Origin: Cryptomeria japonica
Taxonomy: Eukaryota > Streptophyta > Pinopsida > Cupressales > Cupressaceae
Assembly (NCBI RefSeq): GCF_030272615.1
Contig: NC_081410.1
Location: forward strand, 566,637,152-566,701,151
Direction of reading: 5' to 3'
DNA length: 64,000 bases
Below the pieces are notes generated by a model, which was given only the letters and a program-made list of their open reading frames with translations, ran no database searches and was not told where the DNA came from. Of the stretch, positions 36,450 to 48,634 are shown in pieces. The translations under genes and the position numbers were made by a program. Every line of letters starts with the position of its first letter. The first letter of the stretch is position 1.

Positions 36450-38125
36450 CATAATGGGAGAGGATAAGAACAAATAAGATCCCTCTACCTGAGAGAAGTG
36501 GAAAAAGAAGAAAGATTTCTGGTAGGAAGTGGTCAATGGTGGTCTCAGCCTCTACCTGGACCGACTTCATGGCCCCTCTCCTCTTATTATGGAGGCCTTT
36601 GTTAATGGATGGAAAAAAGGGAGTCTCGGAGCCTATGGTGCCGATTATCAGATTGATGAAACTTTGGTGGTGATGGTCACTGGTCTGGCTATGACTGGTA
36701 GAAGGTTTTACAGGGATAGAAAAATAGGGAGGAGGACTTGTTGAGCTTCTTCGACAAATACAAGGAGCGATCCAGAGTCACCAAGATGGCTGATGGTGGC
36801 TATAATAGAAAAGACCTCATGGCCCCGTGGGCTGATATGGCTGAGTTTCTAATGAGATATATCACCCTTGATGGTAGGTATGCAAGTATCTTCTCCTACC
36901 ATTTCACTATTTTAAATCATTTCCACCATGGAAAAATTATCTCTGTTCCCTAGTATCTTGCCTCCTCCCTTGAGGATAGCCTAGAAAAGCACTTGGAAAA
37001 CCCTAGAAACCCTATTCTTCATGAGGGAATTATTGTCCTTATCATGGAACATGCCAAATCCCTTAAAATTGCATCCCCACTTGCCGAAATTGGTCTGCAG
37101 ACGAAGGCCCATGATGTCTCTGATTCAGAGATGGACCTGGATGATAGTGGGGTTCATGCTGATGACCATGAATACGAACTGATGGAGGAAAAAGACAAGA
37201 TGGTCACTCCTGAGATGCTCGGCAACAAGAACCTCCCCAGATGGGCAGCGAGTAAATACAAACTCACTAGCAAGTTGATCTCCAAGGTCGAACCCCTCAC
37301 CAAAAGGAAAAAGCTGGTGGCAAAGGATCACAACCCAAAGATTACAGACCAAGGGATTAAAGTGGACATCCCTATCAATATTTAGAAAGACAATCATGGG
37401 AAAGATGGTATTCTAATGAATCTTGTCACGGAAGCCACTAGAAGCCAGGAGCGTTGCTGGAAGTGGGTCGAGTGTGAAATCGACACCCTCAAGAAAGGGG
37501 TTAAAGAAATAATTGATATTTTCATCACCTCCCCTGAACCCAACAAGCCGAAAAAACTCATGATGATGACTCAAAAATCTCTCAGAATGTGGAGGTTATG
37601 AAATGTAACTATGAACAAAGGATTGATAAAGTGGAACAATCCATGGTTGAGATTAAGAAAAATATCAAGAATCTGGTCGACATTAGTAAAGAAGCCATGA
37701 ACAACAACATTGAGGGGCTGGAAAAGATTAACGAGATGGTTGCTAATTATAGATCCTTCCACAGCAACTCGGTGAAAGATCTTGGTGGAGATGATGTGGC
37801 TGCTTGAGACACCAAAACCATAGGACCTAGTTCTAGAACTAGGAGCAGAACCAACAACAAGGGTACCTCCAGATTCAACATGGATGAGCTTGAGGAAATC
37901 AATAGGATTTCATCCAAAAGAACAAGGATCTGGTACTCTCTCTTAACCGAGTTATTTTTGCTTCATCTTGTTTGTCTATGTTTCTTTTATTTTTGTCTTT
38001 GTTTGGGGTTGCTCCCCAATTTTGGTGTTTATTCTTGCCGGTTTGGCTTTTGGCTAGCTATTGTAAAACTTTAGGTTTCAGGTCCTTGTAAAACCCGTTT
38101 ATCCTTATTAAAAACTGTGAAAATA
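36450..38125 (+). pseudogene. Decayed retroelement-like ORF with coiled coil and long 3' UTR
   Basis: Collinear + strand fragments of one protein of about 500 residues. An N-terminal domain includes MEAFVNGWKKGSLGAYG and VMVTGLAMTGRRFYRDRKI, a shift follows near 36735, then TLDGRYASIFSYHFTILNHF. A stop at about 36951 precedes an acidic/basic middle (37000-37385), a charged coiled-coil-like part (37590-37800) and RTRSRTNNKGTSRFNMDELE. The 3' flank GGGGTTGCTCCCCAATTTTG ... CTTATTAAAAACTG resembles the tail of a retrotransposed transcript. I recognise the domain only as one that recurs in plant repeats and do not know its function. It could be a gag- or ORF1-like protein; no reverse transcriptase is next to it. 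Confidence 0.45.
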
Positions 38126-38150
38126 CAAATCTTACCACTATATCATCAAT

Positions 38151-39150
38151 TTATGATGAAGGTTCCTCCTTGTCTCTAGCATGCAAGGACTCTCCAAGGT
38201 ATCCTCCAGTCTTTGTCATAACATTTGGTGCATTGTGCATCTCATGCACCTCATAATCTGCAGTGTGCACGAGAGGATCAATAGGTTGTCCAACTGGACC
38301 CAAGCATAGGTTTCGACACATGACACAACTATGGGGCATGTAAATGTGTGGAGTAGAGGAGGACATGTCAGCACCATCGAATGCACTGCTACCATCAAAA
38401 GAAGGTTGAGCTACTGCCCCAGCTTGAGAAACCAAAAGGCTACTCAAAGAGTGAATAGTCGATATGGTCTGTGACACCACCTCATAGATGATATTTGGAT
38501 GTTGCACTAGAGTTGGGGGATCAACAGGAGGATGGGAGACATATGGGCCCTAGACTACTCTAACTGCCCCAGGTCTATTTTGTGGCATACCTAAACCCAC
38601 ACTCTGGAAAGGTTGAATGTCAAAGTAGTTCACATGTTTTCCTAAAACAAACTCAGCATACAATTTTTTGATGAAGTAGAAGGAGACATCAAGATTGTTG
38701 TTGGGTGGTTTACCAAAAACCATCCACCAATGATCCCAAAATTTTTTTACAATATCATCATTTGTGCACCATTTAATAGAAATTTTAATTTTTTTGGCAT
38801 CTACGGGTTGACCAATGCAGGGATTCACAAACAATGTGGTGATAGTGGCTTTGGATATCTTGAGATCCTTGATCTCCTTATAGGACAAGCCATCTGCATA
38901 TTGTTCCCTCATAAAATCTTGCCACAAAAGAGTGACATTGTGCTCCTCAGTGATAGTTTCTATACTCTTTATGATAGACGTGAGGGAATCAACTATTGGG
39001 TTCAGACAAGGGATCCTATGATAGACATTTGCAATCCCCCTCAATTGGTTCATATTTTGTGCAGTTAAATCTTGAATTGAGAGGGGGTTTGGCAAAGGAG
39101 GGTTTTGTGCAGGAGGGTATGTTTGTTACGGTTGTGGTTGATCAATGTTT
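38151..39150 (-). pseudogene. Unknown gene convergent to the transposase relic, near-intact
   Basis: Minus-strand frame: 39095-38550 (181 codons) ends at a TAG, and the same frame continues to 38151 for a further 130 or so codons. A single stop therefore splits a protein of roughly 320 residues; another in-frame stop lies upstream at about 39125. The N-part is Pro/Gln-rich (PPAQNPPLPNPLS), followed by a helical domain with LLWQDFMREQYADGLSYKEI and KKFWDHWWMVFGKPPNNN. The C-part has CVMCRNLCLG. I do not recognise it. Next to the GATATC end block and convergent with the DDE-like relic, it is a candidate second protein of the same DNA transposon (inference). Confidence 0.45.
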
Positions 39151-39369
39151 TCATTGTTATCCCCAATTTTTAACCTAATTGAATGTAAACATTTGAATTT
39201 AGTTAACCAATTTGAACAATTTTGTATTTGATTTAAAAAACCTAGTTTTCATGAAAAACAATATTTTGAATAAAAAATAAATAAACATTAAAAAAAAAGG
39301 CAAAAATTTGAATGAAAATGATGAAAAATAATAAAAATCCTACCTTTTATTGGAATTTTTTGCACATTT

Positions 39370-39570
39370 GGGTCACCAAATCAGATATCGAGTCCAACCG
39401 GATATCGGATTTGATAGAATTCGTGCAACCCATGGAAGAAAAATTAGATATCCAATTTTTCTAGGTGTTTACCATGCCAAGGTGTACTGACACCCAGACC
39501 AAGCAAAAAGTCAACACAGATTTTTGCATTTTTAGGCGAGCGGAAAAGGCTATTTTTTCACATCGTCACT
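39370..39570 (-). repeat. Putative right end of the composite element
   Basis: Carries AATCAGATATCGAGTCC, CCGGATATCGGATTTG and TTAGATATCCAATTTTT. Its reverse complement has GTTGACTTTTTGCTTGGTC, in the same relative position as GTTGACTTTCTAGGCTGGTC at the left end (22239). Both lie outside the GATATC cluster. This supports inverted termini about 17 kb apart, although the exact tips and a target duplication could not be defined. Confidence 0.35.
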
Positions 39571-39574
39571 TTTT

Positions 39575-40515
39575 GCCCCCCTATGATCCTGCACTAACCC
39601 ACCTTTTAAAATTTTGTTTGTAATTACCTTTCAACTTCTTAGGTAAGGTCATACCCTCAACCACAAGACTCATAGTAACCGCTATGGTCTTCATAGACAT
39701 AGTGAATTTCACCCCACCAACCTGAACTTCACCATTCACCCAAGATTTGGCAAATTATTTTGATAAAGTAGGGTTGAATCCCTTCATACCTTCCACATAG
39801 GTTGTCAATTTTCCTTCTACCACCTTATTCCAGAGAACGCCATTTTGTTTTTTTTACAACTATCAGGTTCCATTTGGATGAGGTCCCCACCCATAGTATG
39901 CAAAATAAAATCAAGAATGGGACTCAAAGAGGGGTAGAAAAACCAGTCTTTAGGAAAGAGAGAACAAAGGGTGGTATTACTAAAAGCCTAGCTATCACTA
40001 GATTTAATGCTTGTCCTTTCTAATAAATGATGATAATATAAGGTGGCCAAGAAAGAGACTGAAAAGGCAATAATTAAATCTTTAAATCTCACTAGGATAA
40101 TTTTCTTCAGCAATCGTAGCACAAACAACATCAGGTTTAATTCATGCAGCACCATCCAGGTTTTAAGACCCTTGAAAAAAGGGCCTAAGTTTTCTAATCT
40201 ATACTTAGTTTTATTTTATTTTCTAAAGGCATGTTGGTATCTAACATGGCCAAATGTAGCAATCATGTCTTGGCACTTTGTGATAATATCCTTCACCTAC
40301 CATCTCAGCTTCACTTTCTCTTGGAACATCATAATAATTCAAATCATCTTCAATAATGATTTGTTGCTAACCTTTGTCTTTCATAATGATGATGCCAAAG
40401 AAAACCACCATTACTTCCACCACATTAGACATTTGAGAGCCCAAATTTGTCACATGATCTTACTCTTCAGATGTTTGATGACCCCACCCCACTTGCCCAA
40501 CCTGGGTTACCTTTA
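39575..40515. other. Stretch with weak coding relic
   Basis: The longest frame (+ 40043-40516, 157 codons) has no recognisable motif and a Phe/His/Ile-rich composition. On the minus strand at about 39840-40000 there is an open piece with DWFFYPSLSPILDF and GGDLIQMEP, which could be an old element protein. Neither is convincing. Confidence 0.2.
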
Positions 40516-40689
40516 AACAACCCATCAAAATTAAGTTTCAACTAACTGGTGTTCAGGAGGACCTGAATATATCATTAGTTGTTCAAATTAATTACTTATT
40601 ATTTTTATAATAAGGATATTTTATGGATGTAATAATGGCATAGGTTCTCTTATTTCATTTTATCCCTCTCTCAAAAACCCTCGTACCCA

Positions 40690-41290
40690 TGTGGAATCTG
40701 TGATGCAAGATATTGATATGGTTGACACTTCCTTTAATGCCACTTTACCTTCTAGCTCTACCAATACAGTTCTCAATTCTAGAAATGAAGCTTTCAAAAA
40801 CAATGTGTGTCACTCTCCCAAAATTTTGCTTATTGGTGAAGATATTTGGTGTAGTCTAAGAAGATATCATTAATAAGTATTCCCTCAATAATCTCTCTCT
40901 TGGAAATGAAGCATTGAGGAAGGATGTTGATTCTTCTCCCAAAAATCTCCTCTTTGATAAGAATACTTTGATACAAGAAGATGATGTCATTAGAAAGTAT
41001 CTTAATTATATATTCATAAGAGATAAAGCATTGAGGAATGACGATGAGTCTTCTCTTAAAATTTACCTCCAACATAAGGATGCTTTAGTACAAGAGGAAC
41101 ATGCTTTAGACATTGACAATATAAATCTTAACATATTAATGAACAAAGATGCCTATTCCTCTCCTACAAATTATTCTAATCACCAAGATATTTTAATGCA
41201 AGAAAATGCTATCCATTTTCTTAATGACATGTCACCTGAAATTACATTAAGTAGAGATGAAGATGAAAACACTTCCATCCAAATAACCTA
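40690..41290 (+). pseudogene. Decayed ORF made of ~40-residue repeats
   Basis: Two frames, 40691-40873 and 40914-41291 (125 codons), are separated by stops. They contain a repeat beginning NEAF/NEAL/DKAL/KDAY and continuing D-SSPK-LL--KD-LIQE. Repeat starts at about 40786, 40901, 41021 and 41143 are 115-122 bp apart. The repeat is visible in DNA and in protein, and the frame is kept across three units. I do not recognise the family; a Ser/Asp/Asn-rich structural or gag-like protein is possible. Confidence 0.35.
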
Positions 41291-41299
41291 ATTAGAGAA

Positions 41300-43070
41300 G
41301 ACTCTATTACCTCCAAAATGGACATACATAATGCTAATAAAGATATGTATCTACCCACAAGGATCAATCCTTATTCGGACCTATTCATCCTTTTAGTAAT
41401 TTAAAATATTCTTACACAACCAATTTTATTGAGGTTTATAATTAAATTCCTTCCCCATTAAAGATGCAAACATTTTACAATGTCGATTTTAACACTCTTT
41501 CTAAACAAGAATATAATGGACATAGTCTTGGATGTATTGAATAGGTAATTAATGTCCCTATAGGTCCCACACCTCATTACCATAGAAAATACATTCTATC
41601 TAACCATTTATCTAGTGATAAGGTGTAGAAATGAGATCCTAGGCCTACGAAGGCAAACTAAGATCTCAAATGTCCATGACATAGAATTGAAACATAGATT
41701 AGACTCAGTTGTAGTACTAATAGGAGAGTTGAACATATAGAATTTTTCTCCTTCATTTCAATCGAAATGAGATTAATATGTAACCTAGGGTTTAATAATG
41801 ATAAAATGAAGGTTTTCCACTATAGAAATCTAAGATAGTAAGTTAGAGTTAGAAATATATGCTCATTATAGGATGTAGTATATTTTCAATTTATTAGTGA
41901 AATGAACCTTTAATTTATCACTGTTTATTGACATGTCCATCCTTCACTTTTTTTCTACCTTCCTAGTTTGACCCTCATTCTTGCTTCTTCTTAAAATATT
42001 TCACTTTTATTACACAGCATAATTTTTCACCATTTAAAACCAACTTTCTTACTTTAAATTTATCCCTAGAGGCATTTAAAAATCCAATAACTCTTAAACC
42101 TAAATAATTTTCTTCATACATTTAATTGAAAAGCTATATAGTTTTTCTCTTTGTTTAAAATGGTCCACCAAACATATCTGTAGATGAAGTTGTTAAAACT
42201 ACTTGAGTGGCATGAGGGATGACACTTGGTCTAGGGAAGTCACTTCATTTTAGGAGATGTGTTTTTTTATTTAATTTTTTAGTATTTAGTATATTTTATT
42301 TAGTAATATAGGACTCTCCCATCCCTCTTTGAATTGGTGTCTAGAAGAAGAAATTAAAATATGTTTTCATAACTAGTATGATGAAACACATAATAGATGA
42401 ATAAAAAAATATCATTTTTCACTAAACCACCACCATATTCTTATAAAAAAATAACATATATAAAAACTCACATTCTTTTTTATAATTCTAATCATTATTA
42501 TAGCTAATTATAAATCTTACTATCATAAACCCTTACTCTTATTATATTTTTCTTTAATATTCTAATTAAATAAATTTTCTATTTGACATATCTATAGTAT
42601 CAATCCCAAGTTTAAGAATATAGAAGGGGTCAATACATCACCTAACACACCTAAATCTACAAGGTAATTTAAAAAGCTATTCCAATAAAAATTCTAAATG
42701 TAGAAAAAAATAGAGGTGTTTATGTTGTCTTCATAAAAAACATCATCAACATTAAAAATTTGACTAGTTTTCCCTTTTGTGTCTATAATTAAAAAAATTC
42801 TACAATCATTCCTTTTTAGAAAAAAATTGAGCAAAATTAGATAATGATACATATACTTTAGCCCTTTTGAAATCATTAATAATGTTATAGATAGATTTGT
42901 TGGATTGTGAAATTATTTTAGCTTGAGATTTCCAGGGCATGTTTTATTTTAGTATTAGGATAAACCTAAATATATTTAATTAAAATGAGTGTTACTATAT
43001 TTAGCATCCAAGAAAGTGAATGCAAAATTTTGTAGCATAGAAGTAATAAAATGATGTTTTTTTTTGGTTG
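41300..43070. other. No gene seen
   Basis: Strongly AT-rich. The minus frame 42876-42694 contains SQIFNVDDVFYEDN but no identifiable domain. No repeats of note. Confidence 0.35.
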
Positions 43071-43074
43071 GTTA

Positions 43075-43440
43075 CATAGATTCTTAGCCTACTCCAATCA
43101 TTAGGTAAGGCCACAAATTGGGGGGCCTCATCCCCAAATCCAATAGTCTAGACCCACAAGCATGAAAGCCCAACAAGGACCCCGAGCCCATGGAAGTGAA
43201 AGACTCGTGTGGGTCCAACATAGAATTTGCAAGTGGCATACACCAAGGAGGAACTAGATCCACTAGTAGCACATGCCCAACATGAATCTAGCACAAGTTC
43301 CACATGCACACCAACCCACCAAGGGTCTAGCACAGTTAGTCCATTAAGCTCCTCTTGAGCGCCTTCTACACAACATCTCCACACACATCCTCCACCTCCT
43401 ACATGTTCATCGATCTCCACCTCCATAACCACCATCTTGA
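43075..43440. other. GC-richer island of unknown nature
   Basis: About 360 bp with markedly higher GC than its surroundings and clean edges (GGTTGGTTACATAG at 43066, CACCATCTTGAAGC at 43428). The minus frame 43435-43148 (95 codons) is open but Gly/Val/Trp-rich with no domain. It may be a piece of a different transposon. From 43440 to 43824 there is AT-rich DNA with a 33-bp direct duplication (AATTTGGGCTCA-ATTGAAA at 43500 and 43532). Confidence 0.3.
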
Positions 43441-43824
43441 AGCTAATTTATTCAATGTATATGAAAAATGTCTTTCTATATATTATATTCTGATCAAGAA
43501 TTTGGGCTCATATTGAAATATCTTATCAGAATTTGGGCTCAAATTGAAACATCTTTGCAAACATACATGTACTCCTCAATAATTTAATTTTAGAATAAAA
43601 TTAGGAAGACTATCGATTTTTCCTTAAATATAAACACATTTAATGAACGATTCATTCTGAGCCACCAAAGCGATGATACTACTATAGATTGAATTTGACT
43701 TATCTTAGGTGAATTAAAATTAACATATTTTGATTAACAAACGGATCATTGGCAACGAGATTAATGTACTGATATTAAAGATCAATATGGATGTCATCAA
43801 AGGGATATCTAGGGTCAAATAGGA

Positions 43825-44250
43825 TAACAATAGCTTTAAGAGAGCCACAGACTACAAGAGACGGCTCCAGATTTGTCCCTTTTTGTTATTTGAGCTTCTT
43901 ATAACAAAAATCGCAATCAGGTTTGGTCAGGATAAACAAAGAAAAATGACAACAAACTTGCCAGTTTCCACGTGCTCCATAATGAAGTCCAAGCTCCGGG
44001 AATGAATATTTAAATGTATGGTAGCAACTCTTTTTTGAAAAACCTATGGTAGAATGATTTGCATGGATGGCCTGCCATTTTATTTGTTTGAATTATGTTG
44101 ATTGCAATTATAGGAGACCTGAATACCAGGATATCAACTTCTTACGCTATCTATATTCGTCAACGGACAAAGAGAATTAATGTTTAGTCAAAATTATACA
44201 AAACAATTATAGATGTTTGACTCGGGTAACAAATACTTTAAATGATATTA
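43825..44250 (+). repeat. Module M, copy 5 (5' two thirds)
   Basis: Starts at the same base pattern as the copies at 105 and 56188 (GGATAACAATAGCTTTA). It runs through GGTAGCAACTCTTTTT, GCATGGATGGCCTGCCATTTT and TTAGTCAAAATTATACAAAA to TTTGACTCGGGTAAC, then breaks off before the PME-like block. It sits just beyond the 3' flank of PME copy 2. Confidence 0.7.
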
Positions 44251-46452
44251 TAACATCTTCCTAGGTGTGAAACCCTAACTGATGGTGGGTCAATAATATT
44301 TTTATAATATGAAAGGGTTCTTTTATTTTTATTTTCCATCATTATAATTCAAAGAAAACAAAGCTTGTTCTATTGTTCTAGAGAAAACAAACAAAGATAT
44401 ATGACAATTTTAACAATGTTTCTTTAAATTAATTATTTACTAAATTTAAACAATAAATATAACAATAACAAAGATTTGATCATTATTTAACATTTAATAA
44501 TAAATCTATTTGTCCAAACTTTTAAAAATATCTTTTAAAAGCACCTTGCACTACATTTTCTAAGAGAGAGAAATTATATGATAAAGTCATACATTTATTT
44601 ACATTTTAATTAGAAACGAATAAGACTCCCCATCATCTTTAATTAAATATTTGCGCTTTCATATTATTCCATAGATTGCTGCAAGGACAGCAAGCAAAGG
44701 TACATGGGAATTCGTGTTTATTTACAATGTTTGACTGAGAATAAATTAGTGGCACATTGCTGCAATGGCATAAGCAAATTATTCGCGATGTTTAGACAAC
44801 AAATTGAATAGCAATAAAAAAAACTGTAAACAGATATATCTTACAAGCCTGAAGTATAAGCGACTCCTGTAGCTGGAATCCATGGGGTCCCAGAGATTAA
44901 CTGAGCAACTGTGAACTTGGCGGCTTCAGTGGCACTGGTCATCACATGAAACCCAGGCCAATTCACACGTTTTGACGTTCCTGCGCCACCTCCGGTGTTG
45001 CTGTATTCCCCGTAGTATAACGTGCTCAGAGCGAAATTGCCGTTCCATTCCAACCAACCAGCAGGGTCTATGTGATCGCCCAGAGTGGATTGCATAAACA
45101 CAGTGCGAGAGTATTCCCTCCACGGCCTCCCCAGGTATGTCTTGATGGACCCTTTCACAGCTTCGAGATCAGAAGACGCTGACACTATGCAATTCTGGTA
45201 TTCTGGACGGAAATTCCGGTGTTTTCATTAGGATCTGTTCGTGCCTGGGCAGTAATTGTGTTGATCTGGTTGCTCATGGGACGTCGGGCGATGATATTGC
45301 TGTTCTGGATGACGACCGCAGCGTTGCCGAAGATGAAATCCACGGTGCCGTAGATATCAACTTCGCGGTAGAATTGGCTGAGGGAGTAGACATACAAAGT
45401 GTCTTGGTAGCCTTTGATGCTGCACTTGTACACGGCCGACTGGTCTGACCCCACTCGAAGTGCCACCGCCTGGTGCTTCTCCGCCCCTGCTGTGTTCTCG
45501 AGCGTCATATCTCTTGCCACGAATCCGTTGCCAGAAACAGCTGCAAAAGCACGCACAAACATACAAATACAAAATCAATCACAAAATTCATTTGGCCAAA
45601 TTCTAAACTACTATCTCCTGGTTTTGAAGTCTTACCGACAGTTGCAGTTTTGAAGGTAGTGACGCTGTCTTGGACGCTCTTGCTTCCAGTCACCATGGTT
45701 TTATCCTTGCCGTCTCCCACCAACATCAAATTGGTTACTTTGTTGGATATGTCGATGTTCTCCTTGTAAGTTCCCGCCTTAATGTAGATGATGTATCTCT
45801 TGCTGCTCTGCTCAGGCACAGCGTTGATTGCTTCGGCGATTGTTCGGTAATTGCCCGAACCGTCTTGGGCTACCACTGAATTCGCTTGGCTGGCTGGGCT
45901 TGACGCCTGCAATAGCTTGCGGTCTCCCGCTGACAACCATTCGGGAAATCCATCTTTACTCTCACGACCACGGTGGGAATCGAAATCTCCGTTGTTTACA
46001 GATAGCAGGCGGCGGTTATTAATGGTCGTGGGAGGCAAAGTGGAGAGCTTGAACATGAAGAGCGAGTTGCTCACTAGTTCTGACAAATTCACGGCTCTGG
46101 ACGACAGGAGAGCCCTGATGGGATTGGTGGCACTCAAATCGAGATCACGAAATCCGCTCAAGCAGGTTTCTTGGTTTGTCAGAGCTGCACTCAGCCAAAT
46201 GGGGGAGTCTGTGTGTAAGGAACCGTTGTTCGGGCAGACGTTGAGACGATCGATGGTATCTTCGAAGAGCTCCAAACAATCTTGCCAGGCCGCGCGCTCT
46301 CTTTCATTCATCACATTGTTTTGGAGAGTGAGGGCGAACTCGTGGGCTTTCTGAGCCCTTTGCAAGCTCACTTGGAAAGCGAAGTTAGTGAGATTGTTAA
46401 GCTTGGCGGTCTGATAAGCAGGATAGGAAGCCATGGACGAGATACATCGCAA

Positions 46453-46756
46453 TGAAGTGGGCAGAGGCATTAATGAGACAAAACTATATATAACGCAAAT
46501 GTACTGCTGTACACAAACCAAACATATATTTTTCATTGCTTGCAGAAATGGGTTACATCGCCTCTATTTATAGAGGTCTGCAGAATGATCCAGAATTTAC
46601 TGCCATAGAATCTTTCTAGATTTTTCAATCTTCTTCGTTGGTCATCCTTTATGGACTCTTCTAGCTTAGACTTGTATGTTCATCTATGTTTCTAGACTGG
46701 GCATTAATTGTAGGTTGGTGGTGGTAACTATTAGAAATTACCAGACTATTCTAACA
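46453..46756 (-). repeat. 3' LTR of Copia element
   Basis: 304 bp, TG...CA ends. It contains a TATA-like TCTATTTATAGAGG region in the same place as the 5' LTR. Confidence 0.93.
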
Positions 46757-46769
46757 CTCCCCCCTAATT
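46757..46769 (-). promoter_or_regulatory. Polypurine tract of Copia element
   Basis: On the minus strand AATTAGGGGGGAG directly precedes the 3' LTR start TGTTAG. This is the plus-strand priming site of LTR retroelements. Confidence 0.85.
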
Positions 46770-47063
46770 TCTACTAATTACTTTGCTATTTACAATATTC
46801 AATTTTTCTCTTAAATATTCAAATTGTTCTTGTGCTAATGTCGTTGTGAATATGTCTGCCAATTGTTCTTCAGATCTACAATACTTCAAGTTGATTTCTC
46901 CATTATTAACCAATTCTCGGATGAAGTGGTACCTCGTGTCAATGTGCTTGCTTCTTTTGTGAAAGATATGATTTTTTGATAGTGCAATTGCTGACTTATT
47001 ATCACAGTAGATTGTTGTTGATTCTTTTTTATCATTCTTTAAGTCCATCAAGATCCTTCGCAT
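46764..47063 (-). pseudogene. Copia RNase H C-terminal part
   Basis: 99 codons with IYCDNKSAIALSKN, KHIDTRYHFIRE and EEQLADIFT. These are the hallmarks of Copia RNase H, which removes RNA from the RNA-DNA hybrid during reverse transcription. It is separated by stops from the upstream RNase H/RT piece and ends just inside the polypurine tract, as usual for Copia polyproteins. Confidence 0.88.
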
Positions 47064-47245
47064 CCATACTGCTTGGCATGCCGCTGATGTTCCTACTACA
47101 TATTATGCTTCTGCGGATGAAATAGTCACTATAGGTTGTTTCTTTGATGCCCATGCAACAACTCCTCTTCCAAGATGAAATGCATAACCTAAAGTACTCT
47201 TTCGATCATCAACGTTCCCTGCAAAATTGCTATCTGTATATCCTG

Positions 47246-48544
47246 TCAATTCAAATTATTTGTTGTGGAGTACAATATCCCATAGTCTATTGTTCCTACG
47301 ATATACCTCAATATTTTATTTCCAACTTGCCAATGCAAATTCTTAGGTGTATCCATAAATCTAGATATCAAACTGACTCCATACATAATATATGGCCTAG
47401 TTGCAGTGAAATACATAAAGCTTCTAACAAGTCTTCTAAATATGGTTGAATCAATTTTGTACTCTTTATCTTCTTTGCTAAGCTTTGTTCTTGTTGCTAT
47501 AGGAGTATATGCTGGTTTGCAATTTATCATTCTAAACTTCTTCATTATATCCTTTGCATATTTTGTTTGACAAATGAAAATCCCTTTATTATTTTGTATA
47601 TTTTCAATTCCAAGAAAATATCTCATTAATCCCAAATTTGTCATCTCAAATTCCTTTTTCATTTCTATTTAAAACTCATCAGTAGATAAACTTCCAGTAA
47701 AGATCAAATCATCAACATATAAACAAACAATTAGAATCTGACCTTGTTTGTTGTCCTTCATGTATAGTGTAGGCTCACTGCTGCTTCTATTGAATCCATT
47801 ATTCATCATGTATGTATCAATCTGACTGTACCATGATCAAGGTGCTTGCTTTAGTCCATAGAGTGCTTTTTTCAACCTGTATACCTTATCTTCTTGCCCA
47901 TTTTTCTCATATCTTGGTGGTTGTTATACATAAACTTCTTATTCTATAAAACCATTTAAGAAAGCTGATTTGACATCCACTTGGTAAACAGTCCACTTGT
48001 TTTGAGATGCTATAGCTAATACCATTCTAACTGTATCAAGTCTTGCAACAGGTGCAAATGTTTCATTATAATCTACTCCATATTGTTGTGTAAATCTCTT
48101 GGATACTAACCTTGCCTTGTGTTTTTCTATATCTCCATTTGCATTAAATTTGGTCTTGTAAACCCATTTTACTCCTATGCATTCTTTTCCCTTTGGCAAA
48201 TCTACTAATTCCCATGTGTCATTCTTTTCTATTGATTCTATTTTTTCATTCATTGCTTTAACCCAACATTCTTCTTTATTTGCATCTTCAAAATATGTAA
48301 GATCATGAGCAAATAAAGAAAAGTTTGATTGGAAATCTATTCCATCTCCTTGATCATAAATTTCTTGTAGACTTATAGTTTTCTTACTTCTATTCCTTGA
48401 TCTTAATGATGCAAGTGTAGGATTAGAGTCATTACTTACTTGTGAGTTAGGAGAGGAATGACTTGAAAATTCATCTTGCTCAAGATCCCTTGTCAAGTTT
48501 TCTTCTTGTGGATTGCTTGAGGAAGTTCTTTCTTGTTCATGCAA
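47246..48544 (-). pseudogene. Copia reverse transcriptase, broken
   Basis: The first frame (48544-47939) has a hydrophilic linker, then WVKAMNEKIESIEKNDTW, GVKWVYKTKFNANG, ETFAPVARLDTVR and QVDVKSAFLNG with the first catalytic Asp, and ends at a TAG. Downstream, beyond stops, ALYGLKQAP and CLYVDDLIFTG are readable; the YVDD catalytic box lies at 47708-47719. The connection piece (47662-47246) has NLGLMRYFLGIE and TRPYIMYGVSLISRFM. All RT motifs are present, but stops break the chain. Confidence 0.9.
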
Positions 48545-48634
48545 TTGATCTCCTTGGCTTCCTTGTTCTTTTCCTTCCTCTTCATCATAAGGTATTTCTA
48601 CAATACTTATGATTGCTTTGTCTATACTTCCATT

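Noticed and set aside
36292-36570. 92-codon minus frame with a hydrophobic stretch
   Set aside because: It lies antisense to the collinear + strand ORF relic that continues for 1.5 kb.
40043-40516. 157-codon + frame as a gene
   Set aside because: There is no motif, and its Phe/Ile/His-rich composition is typical of translated AT-rich DNA; the opposite strand shows a slightly better relic.
46447-46536. Apparent extension of PME copy 2 exon 1b upstream (MKNICLVCVQQY...)
   Set aside because: This is LTR sequence read in frame into the exon; the true N-terminal codons lie at 51559-51782.
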